Positions 27,274 to 36,661 are shown, numbered from the stretch's first letter. The stretch: 64,000 bases of DNA from Oceanibacterium hippocampi (GCF_900172325.1 NZ_FWFR01000001.1:930001-994000); one strand, 5' to 3'. Made by a program: numbers and translations. Notes: generated by a model not told the origin, from the sequence alone.

Positions 27274-28488
27274 ATGCGCGCCGGGCGCGGCTTTTCGATC
27301 GGTTTCATCGCGCTCGCCGAGGTGGCGGCGCTCGGTCTCTGGTTCTCCGCCTCGGCGGTCGTTCCGGCACTGAAGGCGGAGGCCGGCATCGACAGCCACA
27401 CGGCGTCGCTGTTCACCAGCGCCGTGCAGTTCGGCTTCGTCCTCGGCACGCTGGCCAGCGCCGCGCTCGGCCTTGCCGACCGTCTCGATCCGCGCCGCTT
27501 CTTCATGGCCGCGACACTGCTTGCCAGTGCCGCCAACGCGCTGATCCTGGTCCTCGACCCTTCTTCCCCCTGGGTGATCTTCCTCCGCCTGGTCACCGGT
27601 ATCGCAATGGCCGGGATCTACCCGGTCGGCATGAAGCTCGCGACCACATGGGCCAGGGCAGGTGACATGGGGCTGATGGTCGGGCTGATCGTCGGCGCGC
27701 TGACGCTCGGTTCGGCCGTGCCGCATTTCCTGAACGGGCTCGGCGGGCTCGACTGGCGGCTGACGATCGCCGGCGCCTCGATCGTCGCGCTCGGCGGCGC
27801 GCTGGCGATTTCCGTCACCCGCATCGGCCCCAATTATGCCCGCTCGCCGAAGTTCAGGATGCGCTTCGCCCTGCATGGCTGGACCCGGCCTTCGCTGCGT
27901 CTCGCCAACCTCGGCTACCTCGGCCACATGTGGGAACTCTACGCCATGTGGGCGTGGATCGGCGTCTTTCTCGACGCGAGCTTCCGTCTCGGCTCGGGCG
28001 ATCCGGAAACCGCCGGCGTCCGGGCCGCCTTCGCAACCTTCGCCACGATTGCCGCGGGCGGCGTCGGCTGCGTCATCGGCGGCGTCTTCGCCGATCGCTG
28101 GGGGCGGACCACCCTGACCATCGCCGCGATGGCGACGAGCGGCGCCTGCGCCATTGCCGCCGGCTTCCTGTTCGGCGGCAATCCCATTCTGCTGGTCGCG
28201 CTATGCCTTGTCTGGGGCGTTGCGATCGTTGCCGACTCGCCGCAATTCTCGGCCGCCGTCGCCGAGCTGTCGGAGAAGGAACTGGTCGGCACGATGCTGA
28301 CCATGCAGACATCGCTCGGCTTCCTGCTGACGCTGGTCACGATCCAGCTCGTCCCGGTGCTGGTCGACCTGGTCGGCTGGCATTACGCCTTCGTCTTCCT
28401 GGCGCCGGGGCCGTTCCTCGGCGTGCTGGCGATGTGGCGGCTGCGCCGTCACCCGGATTCGGCGCGACTGGCCAACGGCCGGCGCTAG
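27274..28488 (+). CDS. MFS transporter
   Basis: A 404-residue polytopic protein with about twelve hydrophobic segments. The cytoplasmic loop between helices 2 and 3 (GLADRLDPRRFF) and the equivalent loop in the second half (GGVFADRWGRTTL) are the usual MFS motif A positions. The substrate is unknown. It lies 109 bp after the SulP gene and is convergent with the HtrA-like gene. Confidence 0.88.
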   Translation: MRAGRGFSIGFIALAEVAALGLWFSASAVVPALKAEAGIDSHTASLFTSAVQFGFVLGTLASAALGLADRLDPRRFFMAATLLASAANALILVLDPSSPWVIFLRLVTGIAMAGIYPVGMKLATTWARAGDMGLMVGLIVGALTLGSAVPHFLNGLGGLDWRLTIAGASIVALGGALAISVTRIGPNYARSPKFRMRFALHGWTRPSLRLANLGYLGHMWELYAMWAWIGVFLDASFRLGSGDPETAGVRAAFATFATIAAGGVGCVIGGVFADRWGRTTLTIAAMATSGACAIAAGFLFGGNPILLVALCLVWGVAIVADSPQFSAAVAELSEKELVGTMLTMQTSLGFLLTLVTIQLVPVLVDLVGWHYAFVFLAPGPFLGVLAMWRLRRHPDSARLANGRR

Positions 28489-28500
28489 CCGACCCCAGGA

Positions 28501-29541
28501 TCAGTTGCCGCGCCCGAACCGCAGCCAGTCGTAGCGGTCGCCGGTCGTCACGGGCAGGCTGAGCGGCGCGCCATCGCGTTCGAGGCCGAGTTCGATCACG
28601 GTGCCCGGCGGGCCCATCGCCCAGGCGGTGCGGAACAGTTCGGCCATGGCGCCGACCGGCATGCCGCCGACCGCGACCACCTTGTCGCCCGGGCGGATGC
28701 CTGCGCCCGCGGCCGGGCCGTCCGGCGTGACCGCGCTGACGACGACGCCGTCGTCGGTGTCGCGGGTGAACATGCCGAACCACGGGTGCGGTGGGGCCTC
28801 GACCCGCCCGCCGGCAAGCAGGTCGCCGAGGATCGGCTTCAGCAGGTCGATCGGCACGAACATGTTGCCCGGTTCGGGCGGCGGGCCCGGCCGGGCGTCG
28901 CCGACGATCAGCGAGCCGATTCCGACCAGCCGCCCCTGCGGGTCGACCAGGGCGGCGCCGCCCCAGTCTGCGTGGGGCGGGCTGGTGTAGATCGCGCTGT
29001 CGAGGAGATACTCCCAATAACCGGCGAACTCCCGTCGCGAGACGACCGTGCCGCCATGCGAGTTGCCCGGCCCGCCCGCGCCGATCACGGCGACCCGGCT
29101 GTCCTCGACGAGGTCGGCGGAGGAGCCCAGACGAAGCGGCTTGTTCCGGAGCGCGCCGAGGGCGCGGACGAGGCCGAAGCCGGTGTCGTAATCATAGGCG
29201 ACGATTTCCGCCGGCAGGTGGCGCCCGCCGGCCTCGCTGATCAGCACCGTATCGGCCTCGAGGATCAGGTAACCGATCGTGAGGACGAGGCCGCTATCGT
29301 CGATAATGACGCCGTTGCCGCTGCGGAGCCTGCCGAGCGATGATGCGGTGCGGGCTTCCGCCGGGACCTCGGCGGTGACACGGACCACGGCGCCGAAGAC
29401 CTGCGCGGCCGAGGTCTGTGCCGAATCCGTCACGGTCTCCTGCGCGCGGGCGGGGCTTTCTGCGCCCGGGGCGACGAGAAAGGCCAGGCCGGCCAGGGCG
29501 GCGGCAAGCAGGTTGAGGGGGAAGGACCGGTACGTGCCCAT
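28501..29541 (-). CDS. HtrA/S1C-like PDZ protein lacking the catalytic triad
   Basis: A 346-residue exported protein with a Sec signal (cleavage near ARA-QETV, residue 34). A trypsin-like beta-barrel spans about 45-235, and one PDZ domain spans about 255-345 (GVVVSAVTPDGPAAGAGIRP). Aligned by its flanking strands to DegP, the His position (TNNHVV) is LTIGYLI with Tyr91, the Asp position (SDIAL) is TGFGLV with Gly121, and the Ser position (GNSGG) is DWGG with Trp193. All three catalytic residues are replaced while the fold segments remain, so it is probably a non-proteolytic periplasmic binding or scaffold protein. Confidence 0.85.
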   Translation of the reverse strand: MGTYRSFPLNLLAAALAGLAFLVAPGAESPARAQETVTDSAQTSAAQVFGAVVRVTAEVPAEARTASSLGRLRSGNGVIIDDSGLVLTIGYLILEADTVLISEAGGRHLPAEIVAYDYDTGFGLVRALGALRNKPLRLGSSADLVEDSRVAVIGAGGPGNSHGGTVVSRREFAGYWEYLLDSAIYTSPPHADWGGAALVDPQGRLVGIGSLIVGDARPGPPPEPGNMFVPIDLLKPILGDLLAGGRVEAPPHPWFGMFTRDTDDGVVVSAVTPDGPAAGAGIRPGDKVVAVGGMPVGAMAELFRTAWAMGPPGTVIELGLERDGAPLSLPVTTGDRYDWLRFGRGN

Positions 29542-29632
29542 GGCGCCACCTCCTGCGATGACCGGGCGCGGCGGGACCGGGCCCGACCTGTTCAATCTAG
29601 CGAAATCGGATGCCTGGCGCCAGTGCGGACGG

Positions 29633-31444
29633 CTATTCCGCCGCGGTGGCGGTGGCGGCGTTGGCGCGCGCCTCTCCGGCCCGGGCCGAGGCTGCCCGGT
29701 TCGATCGCGCCTTGGCGACGGCGGCCTTGGCGGCATCGGTATGGTCGAACATCTCGAGCGATTCCTCGTCCGCCTCCTCGACCGGGCTCAGTGCCAGGTC
29801 GGTATAGCTCTGGCCGCGCTGTTCCCGCTTGATGCGCTGGCACAGCAGCCAGAGATCGGCGGCATAGAGCGCGAAGGGAACATAGGTGGTGAGTATCTCA
29901 ACCAGCCGCCGTGGATAGAAGACGAGCGGGCTCTCGATCGGCAGCGTGCTGCGGCGCTCGGTGCGGATCTTGCGGCGGAAATAGCCGCCCTGCAGCGGAT
30001 GCACCTTCTCGAACTTGATCGAGCCGTGGAATTGCAGCGCATGGGCCCAGATCCGCTCCGGCTTGTTGCCGGAGGCGATCATCCGCCGCATTAGGGTGAC
30101 GATGTGATCGCGGGAATAGTAGATGTCCCAGGCGTTGTTGTAGATGCCCTGCCACTCGTCCTTGCTCATCAGCGAATGGCCGGTCGTGACATGCTCAAGA
30201 TCGTAGATGTTCATGTCCGGATCCATCGGCACCGAGCGGAGCGTCAGGTTCTTGTGATCCTCCGAGCCCGGCAGCGGCGTCAGGCAGAAGAATTCCAGCA
30301 CGTCGATCGGCAGCTCGCGCTTGATCACCTCGATGTCGTGGGCGATCCGCTCCGGCGTGTCGGCCGGGAACCCCAGGATATAGCCGGCATAGGTGATGAT
30401 CTGGTGGTTCCGCCATTCCTGCAGCATCAGCCGGTACTCGGTGATCCGGTTCTGCCGCTTGTTCGCCGCCATCAGGTTGTCGGGATTGATGTTCTCCAGC
30501 CCGATGAAGACCCGGGCGACCCCGGCCCGCTTCGCCTTGGCGATGAAGTTGGGGATCTTGTGGCAGAGCGTGTCGACCTGGATGATAATCGAGAAGGGCT
30601 TGCCGAGCGCCTCGCGCAGGTCGCCGATGCGGTCGAAGATCGCTTCCCAGTTCCGGTTGCGGGCGAAATTGTCGTCGGTGATGAAGAAGCGGTTGATGCC
30701 CTGATCGACATTGGCGCGGATCAGCCGCTCGATGTCGTCGGCATCGCGGAAGCGGGACTTCCGGCCCTGCACGTTGATGATCGTGCAGAACGAGCACTGG
30801 AACGGGCAGCCCCGCCCGGCATCGAAGCTGGCGATCGAGCCGCCGTAGCGGCGCACCATCTGCTCCGGCAGGAAGGGGACCGGCTCCTCCTCGATGCCCG
30901 GAAGGTCGTTCATGTGGTTGTAGATCGGCTCCAGCCGGCCGGCCAGGGCGTCCTTGTAGAAGGCGGCGAGCCGGCCGCCCTCGCCTTCGCCGGCGAACAG
31001 CGTGATGCCGAGTTCCAGCGCCTCCTTCAGGTCGTCGGGCAGTTCCGGGAGCATGGCGAGGCAGCCGCTCGCATGGAAGCCGCCGATCGCGACCTGAAGG
31101 CCCTCGGCCCGGAACCGTCGGGCGAGATCGAGGGCGCGGGGAAACTGGTTCGACTGCACGCCCACCATGCAGACGATGCCGCCCCGCCCAGCGGCCTTGT
31201 GGCGCCGCACGATCTCGTCGACCGGGATGACCGTGTTGGTCTCGTCATAGGCGTTCAGCGCGACCTCGACATCCTCGCCGAGGGCGCCGCGCTCCATGAT
31301 GTCGAGGGTGATGCCGTACAGGCAGGACAGCGAGTTGGACGGGATCCAGGCGCGCCGCCACTGGATGACGTAGCCGTCGTCGTCGTAGTGCGACGGCTTG
31401 ATCATGTCGATGCAGAAGCTGTTGTCGCTGGCGCGCGGGCTCAT
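29633..31444 (-). CDS. Radical SAM protein, B12-binding-type architecture
   Basis: A 603-residue protein. The N-terminal part resembles the Rossmann-like cobalamin-binding domain that precedes many radical SAM domains (ASGCLAMLPELP segment), but without a DxHxxG base-off motif. The radical SAM cluster motif is CPFQCSFC (Cys at three- and two-residue spacing) near residue 215, with the later GLENINPDNL and GYILGFPADTPE segments. A C-terminal extension is Ala/Arg-rich. Such proteins methylate or rearrange unactivated carbons, but the substrate is unknown. No obvious partner gene is adjacent. Confidence 0.85.
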   Translation of the reverse strand: MSPRASDNSFCIDMIKPSHYDDDGYVIQWRRAWIPSNSLSCLYGITLDIMERGALGEDVEVALNAYDETNTVIPVDEIVRRHKAAGRGGIVCMVGVQSNQFPRALDLARRFRAEGLQVAIGGFHASGCLAMLPELPDDLKEALELGITLFAGEGEGGRLAAFYKDALAGRLEPIYNHMNDLPGIEEEPVPFLPEQMVRRYGGSIASFDAGRGCPFQCSFCTIINVQGRKSRFRDADDIERLIRANVDQGINRFFITDDNFARNRNWEAIFDRIGDLREALGKPFSIIIQVDTLCHKIPNFIAKAKRAGVARVFIGLENINPDNLMAANKRQNRITEYRLMLQEWRNHQIITYAGYILGFPADTPERIAHDIEVIKRELPIDVLEFFCLTPLPGSEDHKNLTLRSVPMDPDMNIYDLEHVTTGHSLMSKDEWQGIYNNAWDIYYSRDHIVTLMRRMIASGNKPERIWAHALQFHGSIKFEKVHPLQGGYFRRKIRTERRSTLPIESPLVFYPRRLVEILTTYVPFALYAADLWLLCQRIKREQRGQSYTDLALSPVEEADEESLEMFDHTDAAKAAVAKARSNRAASARAGEARANAATATAAE

Positions 31445-31622
31445 GGGCAGTCCTTGGGCTCGGGGCTGAGACCGCCACCATACAATCGATCAGGAATATT
31501 GGAAATGCCCCGCGAGGGGCCGGGCCGTCGACAGGTGGCAAGACGGGTGACAGGATGCGTCGGGTCCGCGTATTCTCCGCCGCGAATCGACAGGCCGTAT
31601 CGCCGGCCACCGCCATGAGACG

Positions 31623-32342
31623 ATGACGATGACCGACAGGAAATCCAGGGGCGACAGCGGCCGCAAGGACGCGGAGCCGAAGGCCGAGGGGACGGAGGCG
31701 GAGAAACCCGCCAGCAAGTCCGGGCCCGCGGCGAAGAAACCGACGCGCAAGACCGCCCCGGCAAAGACCCCGCCGGCGACCGGCAAGACCGGGAAAACCG
31801 CTGGCGAATCGAAGCCGCCGGAGAAGCCCGCCGGGCCAGCGAGGAAAGCCCCGCCGTCGAAGAAGCCCGCCGTGCCGGCCCGCCCGGTCCCGGTCAAGGC
31901 CGCCGCGCCGCGCCGGCGTCTCGCCGCCGCAGCCGTGCCGTCGGCACGCACGACCGCGCCGCGCCGCCGCGCCGATCCCCGGCGGGTCACGGGAAAACCG
32001 ACCGAGGTGGTGACGGTCACCGTTGCCCCGAAGAAGTCCGCGGACAAGCCCAAGAGCGCCAAGGCGGCGATGCCGATCGCGTTGCCGGCGCTCAAGGTCA
32101 AGCGCAAGGAGCGGATATCCCGCAGCGAGGCGGTCGGGCTGCTCGACGATATCCTGCAGGGACTCAAGGACGGGCGCATCTCGATCGAGATCGACGGCCG
32201 CCGGATCACCCTGGCGCCGCGTCAGGAGATCAAGCTCAAGCTGCGCGCCGAACGGAACGACAAGAAACAGGAAATCCGCCTCACGCTCGGCTGGTCGGCG
32301 CCGACCGACGACGACAACGATTTCGAAGGCGAATCGGAATAG
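31623..32342 (+). CDS. Amphi-Trp domain protein with a histone-H1-like basic tail
   Basis: A 239-residue protein in two parts. Residues 1 to about 155 are low-complexity Lys/Ala/Pro/Arg sequence (repeated KKP, APAK and PARP elements) like a histone H1 tail. Residues about 160-225 form a compact domain, SEAVGLLDDILQGLKDG then ISIEIDGRRITLAP and LTLGWS, which fits the amphi-Trp domain family of unknown function. A DNA- or polyanion-binding protein is inferred from charge alone. An alternative ATG lies at 31629. It stands 18 bp before the EEP gene and is probably cotranscribed. Confidence 0.75.
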   Translation: MTMTDRKSRGDSGRKDAEPKAEGTEAEKPASKSGPAAKKPTRKTAPAKTPPATGKTGKTAGESKPPEKPAGPARKAPPSKKPAVPARPVPVKAAAPRRRLAAAAVPSARTTAPRRRADPRRVTGKPTEVVTVTVAPKKSADKPKSAKAAMPIALPALKVKRKERISRSEAVGLLDDILQGLKDGRISIEIDGRRITLAPRQEIKLKLRAERNDKKQEIRLTLGWSAPTDDDNDFEGESE

Positions 32343-32359
32343 CCGCGAAGGATCAGGCG

Positions 32360-33289
32360 ATGGGCGGCGACGGCGGCGGATTCCTGTTCGCGAGCTACAA
32401 TATCCATTTCGGAGTCGGCACGGACGGCCGTCACGATCTCGACCGTATCGCCGCGACTGTCGGCGATGCCGACATCATCGCCCTGCAGGAGGTGACCCGT
32501 TACTGGCCGGGGGCGGCGCCCGTCGACCAGTCGCAGATCCTCGCCGAGCGTCTCGGGCGCTATCATGCCTACGGTGCCGGTGTCGATGTCGATCTCGGCG
32601 AAACGGCCGAGGACGACCCGGCGGGCGGGGCGGCTCCCGACCCGGCCCATTGTCGCCGGCGGACCTTCGGCAACATGGTCCTCAGTCGCTGGCCGATCCG
32701 CACGACCCGCAACATCCTGTTGCCCAAGCGCCCGATCACCGGGATGTTCGATCTGCAGCGTTCGGCCCTGGAAACCGTGATCGACACGCCGTCCGGGCTG
32801 CTTCGGGTCTACAGCGTCCATCTCTCCCATGTCGCGCCGTCGCAGCGCATCGGCCAGGCGGAGGCACTGATGGCACTGGTCCGCCAGGCGCCGGAGGAGG
32901 GCGCGCCCTGGGACGGCATCAGCCCGGCCGAGTTCCGCAAGGCCGAGCCGTCGGTTCCGGTGCCGCCGCGCCGCGCCATCGTCATGGGCGACATGAACAT
33001 GACGACCGATGAGCCGGCCTACGAACTGATCTGCGGCGGACTCTACCGGGGCCGCCGTCATGCCCATTACGACCAGTTGCACGATGCCTGGAGCCTCGCC
33101 GGCGGTGACGAGAAGGATCCGGCCGCCGGAGCGACCTTCACCGGCGGGACGGCCGGGCCGCGGCGCATCGACTACGCCTTCGTGACGCCGGAACTCCGGC
33201 GCGCGGTCACGGATGCCTGGGTCGATGGCCGGGCCGACGGATCGGATCACCAGCCGCTGTTCGTCCGCCTGGACCTCGACAGGACCTGA
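32360..33289 (+). CDS. Endonuclease/exonuclease/phosphatase-family protein
   Basis: A 309-residue EEP-fold hydrolase. The usual motifs are in order: ASYNIHFG, LQEV (metal Glu), YSVHLSHV (catalytic His), GDMNMT (Asp/Asn) and the C-terminal SDHQPLF (Asp-His pair). No signal peptide is seen, so it should be cytosolic. Members cleave phosphodiesters in nucleic acids, inositides or lipids; the substrate cannot be told from sequence. It follows the amphi-Trp gene by 17 bp. Confidence 0.87.
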   Translation: MGGDGGGFLFASYNIHFGVGTDGRHDLDRIAATVGDADIIALQEVTRYWPGAAPVDQSQILAERLGRYHAYGAGVDVDLGETAEDDPAGGAAPDPAHCRRRTFGNMVLSRWPIRTTRNILLPKRPITGMFDLQRSALETVIDTPSGLLRVYSVHLSHVAPSQRIGQAEALMALVRQAPEEGAPWDGISPAEFRKAEPSVPVPPRRAIVMGDMNMTTDEPAYELICGGLYRGRRHAHYDQLHDAWSLAGGDEKDPAAGATFTGGTAGPRRIDYAFVTPELRRAVTDAWVDGRADGSDHQPLFVRLDLDRT

Positions 33290-33385
33290 CGGCGTCGTCG
33301 GTGCCAGTGGGCGTTCCGGCCGGATCCGGTCCGCGCTATCCTGACCGTGCCCGGCCCGTTGGCAGGCCGGAAAGGGGATCAGATC

Positions 33386-33898
33386 ATGCTGACATTACCG
33401 ACGGTCATCGAACGCGCCGCCCGCCCCTATGTGGCGATCCGCTCAACGGTGACGATGGACGACCTGGGGACGGTCGGGGCGGAGGCCCATGACGAGCTGT
33501 TCCGCTGGCTCGCCGAGCGCGGGATCGCCGGCGACGGACTGCCGTTCTTCAAGTACGACGTCGTCGACATGGCGCGCAGCCTGCAGATGGAATTCGGCAT
33601 CGTCACGGCGGCGCCGGTCGAGGGCGACGGGCGGGTCGTCGCCGGGACCTTGCCGGCCGGGCAGTTTGCCAGTGTCGTCTATACCGGCTCTTATGCCGAT
33701 CTCTACGACGTCAACGCGGCGCTGATCGGCTGGGCGCGGGAACGGGGCTTCACCTGGGATTCGCAGGCGACACCCGAGGGCGAGCGCTTCGCCTGCCGGC
33801 TCGAGATCTATCTCACCGACCCGGCCCTCGAGCCCGACCCGAACCTGTGGGAGACCGAGGTCGCGATCAAGATCGCCGAGGCGGACGGGGCGGGCTGA
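33386..33898 (+). CDS. GyrI-like/effector-binding-domain protein
   Basis: A 170-residue stand-alone small-molecule-binding domain of the SOUL/GyrI (BacR-like) group. It opens with the two-strand repeat MLTLPTVIERAARPYVAIRSTV and contains LPAGQFASVVYTGSYADLYDVNAALIGWA, the helix-strand pair typical of this fold. There is no DNA-binding domain, so it is not itself a transcription factor. The ATG has AAAGGGG upstream. Confidence 0.8.
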   Translation: MLTLPTVIERAARPYVAIRSTVTMDDLGTVGAEAHDELFRWLAERGIAGDGLPFFKYDVVDMARSLQMEFGIVTAAPVEGDGRVVAGTLPAGQFASVVYTGSYADLYDVNAALIGWARERGFTWDSQATPEGERFACRLEIYLTDPALEPDPNLWETEVAIKIAEADGAG

Positions 33899-33930
33899 CT
33901 GCAGGAGCCGCCCGTACCCGCCGGGTCCGT

Positions 33931-34338
33931 TCAGCCGGCGCCGGCGCGCGCCGCCATCGCCGCCTGGATGCGCGCCGCCATCGCTTCCTGCAACGCCTGG
34001 TGCGCGTTGGTCGGACGGATCATTACCTCGAAATCGACGATCCGCCCGTCGGCGCCCCAGCGGATCAGGTCGACGCCCTTCAACTGACGGTCGCCGATCC
34101 GGGCCGAGAATTCGAGGATGCAGTCGTCGCCCTGCACCATTTCCCGGTGGTAGACAAAATCCTCGAATATCTCGATGACGTTGGAAAGCAGGAGATGAAC
34201 CATCTCCCGCCCTTCGCGGGGCTGCCAGTAGACCGGCGCGTGGAAGCGCACGTCTGGCGCCAGGATGTCGGCAAGCGCGGGCATGTCGCGTTCCTCGACG
34301 ATCCTGTGCCAACGGGCGACGCGCGGGTCAGTCGTCAT
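33931..34338 (-). CDS. NTF2-like/SnoaL-type protein
   Basis: A 135-residue cone-shaped alpha+beta protein: initial helices (TTDPRVARWHRIVEERDMPALADILAP), then the strands of an NTF2-like pocket (DVRFHAPVYWQ, EFSARIGDRQL, DFEVMIRPTNA). Members include ketosteroid-isomerase-like enzymes and many uncharacterised proteins. No catalytic set is obvious. It lies 10 bp downstream of the glyoxalase gene and is likely cotranscribed with it. Confidence 0.8.
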   Translation of the reverse strand: MTTDPRVARWHRIVEERDMPALADILAPDVRFHAPVYWQPREGREMVHLLLSNVIEIFEDFVYHREMVQGDDCILEFSARIGDRQLKGVDLIRWGADGRIVDFEVMIRPTNAHQALQEAMAARIQAAMAARAGAG

Positions 34339-34348
34339 CGGGCGCGTC

Positions 34349-34768
34349 CTACCAGGCGCCTGTATTGGGCATCGACGACCAGGGTTCGGCCGGCGCCAGG
34401 GCCTTGCCCTTCTGCAACAGCTCGACCGAGATATTGTCCGGCGAACGGACGAAGGCCATGTGGCCGTCGCGCGGCGGCCGGTTGATCGTCACGCCGCCAT
34501 CCATCAGCTTCTGGCAGGCAGCGTAGATATCGTCGACCTCGAAGGCGAGATGGCCGAAGTTTCGGCCGCCGTCATAGTCTTCCGTATCCCAGTTGTAGGT
34601 CAGTTCGACCTCGGCGTCCGGCGTCTCCGGGGCGGCGACGAAGACCAGCGTATAGCGGCCTTCCGGTCGTTCGAAGCGTCGGGTTTCGATCATCCCGAGC
34701 TTGTTGACGTAAAAATCGAGCGAGGCGTCGAGATCCTTGACGCGAACCATCGTGTGGAGGTAGCGCAC
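34349..34768 (-). CDS. gloA: Lactoylglutathione lyase (glyoxalase I)
   Basis: A 139-residue VOC enzyme converting the methylglyoxal-glutathione hemithioacetal to S-lactoylglutathione in the cytoplasm. The N-terminus (V)RYLHTMVRVKDLDAS and the block ELTYNW are near those of E. coli GloA. The four metal ligands are present as H5, E55, H73 and E116. The start is a GTG at 34768 behind AAAGGGGA; the longer frame upstream lacks family similarity. It ends with extra residues AEPWSSMPNTGAW seen in some alphaproteobacterial forms. Confidence 0.92.
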   Translation of the reverse strand: MRYLHTMVRVKDLDASLDFYVNKLGMIETRRFERPEGRYTLVFVAAPETPDAEVELTYNWDTEDYDGGRNFGHLAFEVDDIYAACQKLMDGGVTINRPPRDGHMAFVRSPDNISVELLQKGKALAPAEPWSSMPNTGAW

Positions 34769-34878
34769 GAAGCAGTCCCCTTTTCCGAGCAAGCGTTGTT
34801 GACTATCTCCTAAATAGCCGTTCGGCGGCCCCGGGCCAAGCAGCACCGGGTCGAATCGACAGTGCAGGAGCCGATGCC

Positions 34879-35304
34879 TTGACGATCGAATGCCCGTTCA
34901 AGCCTTCCCATATCGATCATATCGTCCTCCGGAGCGGCGACGTGCCCCGTCTTCTCGGATTCTATTGCGATCTGCTCGGATGCCATGTCGACCGGAGCGA
35001 GGAAAAGATCGGCCTGTTCCAGCTGCGTGCCGGCACCTCGCTGATCGACATCGTCGACGTCAACGGCGTGCTCGGCCGGGAGGGCGGCGCGGCGCCGGGC
35101 CGCGCGGGCCGCAACCTCGATCACTTCTGTCTCCGGGTCGAGCCCTTCGATGCCGACGTCATCCATCGCTTCCTCCGCGCCAACGGTGTCGAAACGGGCG
35201 AAACCAAGATCCGCTACGGCGCGGAAGGCGAGGGGCAGTCGATCTATATCGAGGATCCCGACGGCAACGTGGTCGAGCTGAAGGGGCCGCCCGGGCCGGC
35301 CTGA
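34879..35304 (+). CDS. VOC-family metalloenzyme
   Basis: A 141-residue glyoxalase/bleomycin-resistance-fold protein: HIDHIVLRSGDVPRLLGFYCDLLG at the front, a mid-protein His in NLDHFCLRV and a late Glu in DPDGNVVELKG. This gives the metal-binding His-His-Glu set of the superfamily. The substrate is unknown. The start is a TTG at 34879 with AGGAG eight bases upstream; there is no in-frame ATG. It is divergent from gloA. Confidence 0.82.
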   Translation: MTIECPFKPSHIDHIVLRSGDVPRLLGFYCDLLGCHVDRSEEKIGLFQLRAGTSLIDIVDVNGVLGREGGAAPGRAGRNLDHFCLRVEPFDADVIHRFLRANGVETGETKIRYGAEGEGQSIYIEDPDGNVVELKGPPGPA

Positions 35305-35305
35305 C

Positions 35306-36661
35306 TCACCGAACGATATAGAAATAGGCGGCGCCGAGCAGCGCCGAGACCGCCAGCGTCGGCAGCATGCCGGCCTTGAAGCGCAGCATCGCGACCAGGG
35401 CGCCGATCGCGAGCACGAGCGCGCCCGGCTCGACCGTTTCCCAGACCGGCAGGAAGAGGCGGATTCCGGCCAGACGGATCTCGGACACCTCCGCGAACAC
35501 CACATGCAGCGCGAACCAGACGGCGAGGTTGAGGATCACGCCGACGACGGCGGCGGTCAGCGTCGAGAGCGCGGCGGCGAGCCGGCGGTTGCGACCGAGA
35601 CGCTCGATATAAGGCGCCCCGAGGAAGATCCAGAGGAAGCAGGGCATGAAGGTCACCCAGCTCGTCAGCAGCGCGCCGAGCGTACCGGCGACGAAGGGAT
35701 CGAGCGCGCCGGGGGTGCGATAGGCCCCCATGAAGCCGACGAACTGCGTCACCAGGATGAGCGGCCCCGGGGTGGTTTCGGCCAGCCCGAGCCCGTCCAG
35801 CATCTCGCCGGGCATCAGCCAGCCGTGGATCTCGACCGCCTGCTGCGCGACGTAGGCGAGTACCGCATAGGCGCCGCCGAAGGTCACGACCGCCATCTTG
35901 GCGAAGAAGAATCCCTCCTGCGCGAAGACGTTCGAGGGGCCGAGCGTTCCGGCCAGCAATGCGACCGGGGCCAGCCAGAGCAGGCCGAATACCAGCGTGA
36001 CGAGGATCGCGCGCCGAAGGTTCGGGCGGGTATGCGGTGGTGCCGCCGCCTCGTCCGCCGCGGCGTCCGCCGCCGTGCCGCCGTCCGCGGCGTCGAAATA
36101 GCCGGGCCGGAAGGTCGCCGCCAGGTAGCCGGCGACCGCCGCGCCGATCACGATCATCGGGAAGGGCAGGGCAAGGAAGAAGATCCCGACGAAGGCGAGA
36201 CAGGCGACGACCAGCGCGAATCCGCTCCTGATCGCCCGGCGGCCGATCCTGACCACCGCCTCGATGACGACGGCAAGCACCGCCGCCTTGATGCCGAAGA
36301 ACAGCGCCGCCACGATCGAGAACTGCCCGAACCCGGCATAGAGAATGGAAAGCGTCAGGATGACCGCCGCGCCGGGCAGCACGAACAGGGTTCCGGCGAC
36401 CAACCCGCCGGCCGTGCGGTGCAGCAGCCAGCCGACATAGGTCGCGAGCTGCTGCGCCTCCGGTCCGGGCAGCAGCATGCAGTAGTTCAGCGCATGCAGG
36501 AAACGACGCTCGTCGATCCAGCGCCGCTCCTCGACCAGGATGCGATGCATGAGCGCGATCTGCCCCGCCGGGCCGCCGAAACTGAGCAACCCGATGCGGA
36601 GCCAGACCCGGAATGCCGCGCCGAAGCTGGGCGGTCCGTCGGCCGGGGGGCGGGGGGTCAT
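35306..36661 (-). CDS. chrA: Chromate transporter, long two-domain form
   Basis: A 451-residue membrane protein of the CHR family with two homologous halves (about residues 15-190 and 235-450). The first half carries SFGGPAGQIALMHR and LLPGPEAQQLATYVGWLLH; the second carries FGGAYAVLAYVAQQ and ETTPGPLILVTQFVGFMG. ChrA exports chromate with proton exchange. The ATG overlaps the chrB stop by 4 bp, so the pair is coupled. The linker between halves is Ala/Asp-rich. Confidence 0.93.
   Translation of the reverse strand: MTPRPPADGPPSFGAAFRVWLRIGLLSFGGPAGQIALMHRILVEERRWIDERRFLHALNYCMLLPGPEAQQLATYVGWLLHRTAGGLVAGTLFVLPGAAVILTLSILYAGFGQFSIVAALFFGIKAAVLAVVIEAVVRIGRRAIRSGFALVVACLAFVGIFFLALPFPMIVIGAAVAGYLAATFRPGYFDAADGGTAADAAADEAAAPPHTRPNLRRAILVTLVFGLLWLAPVALLAGTLGPSNVFAQEGFFFAKMAVVTFGGAYAVLAYVAQQAVEIHGWLMPGEMLDGLGLAETTPGPLILVTQFVGFMGAYRTPGALDPFVAGTLGALLTSWVTFMPCFLWIFLGAPYIERLGRNRRLAAALSTLTAAVVGVILNLAVWFALHVVFAEVSEIRLAGIRLFLPVWETVEPGALVLAIGALVAMLRFKAGMLPTLAVSALLGAAYFYIVR

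Noticed and set aside
25317-27596. 759-residue antisense frame over the SulP and MFS genes
   Set aside because: No recognisable fold and a low-complexity Gln/Arg/Asp-rich translation; the sense-strand genes account for the sequence.
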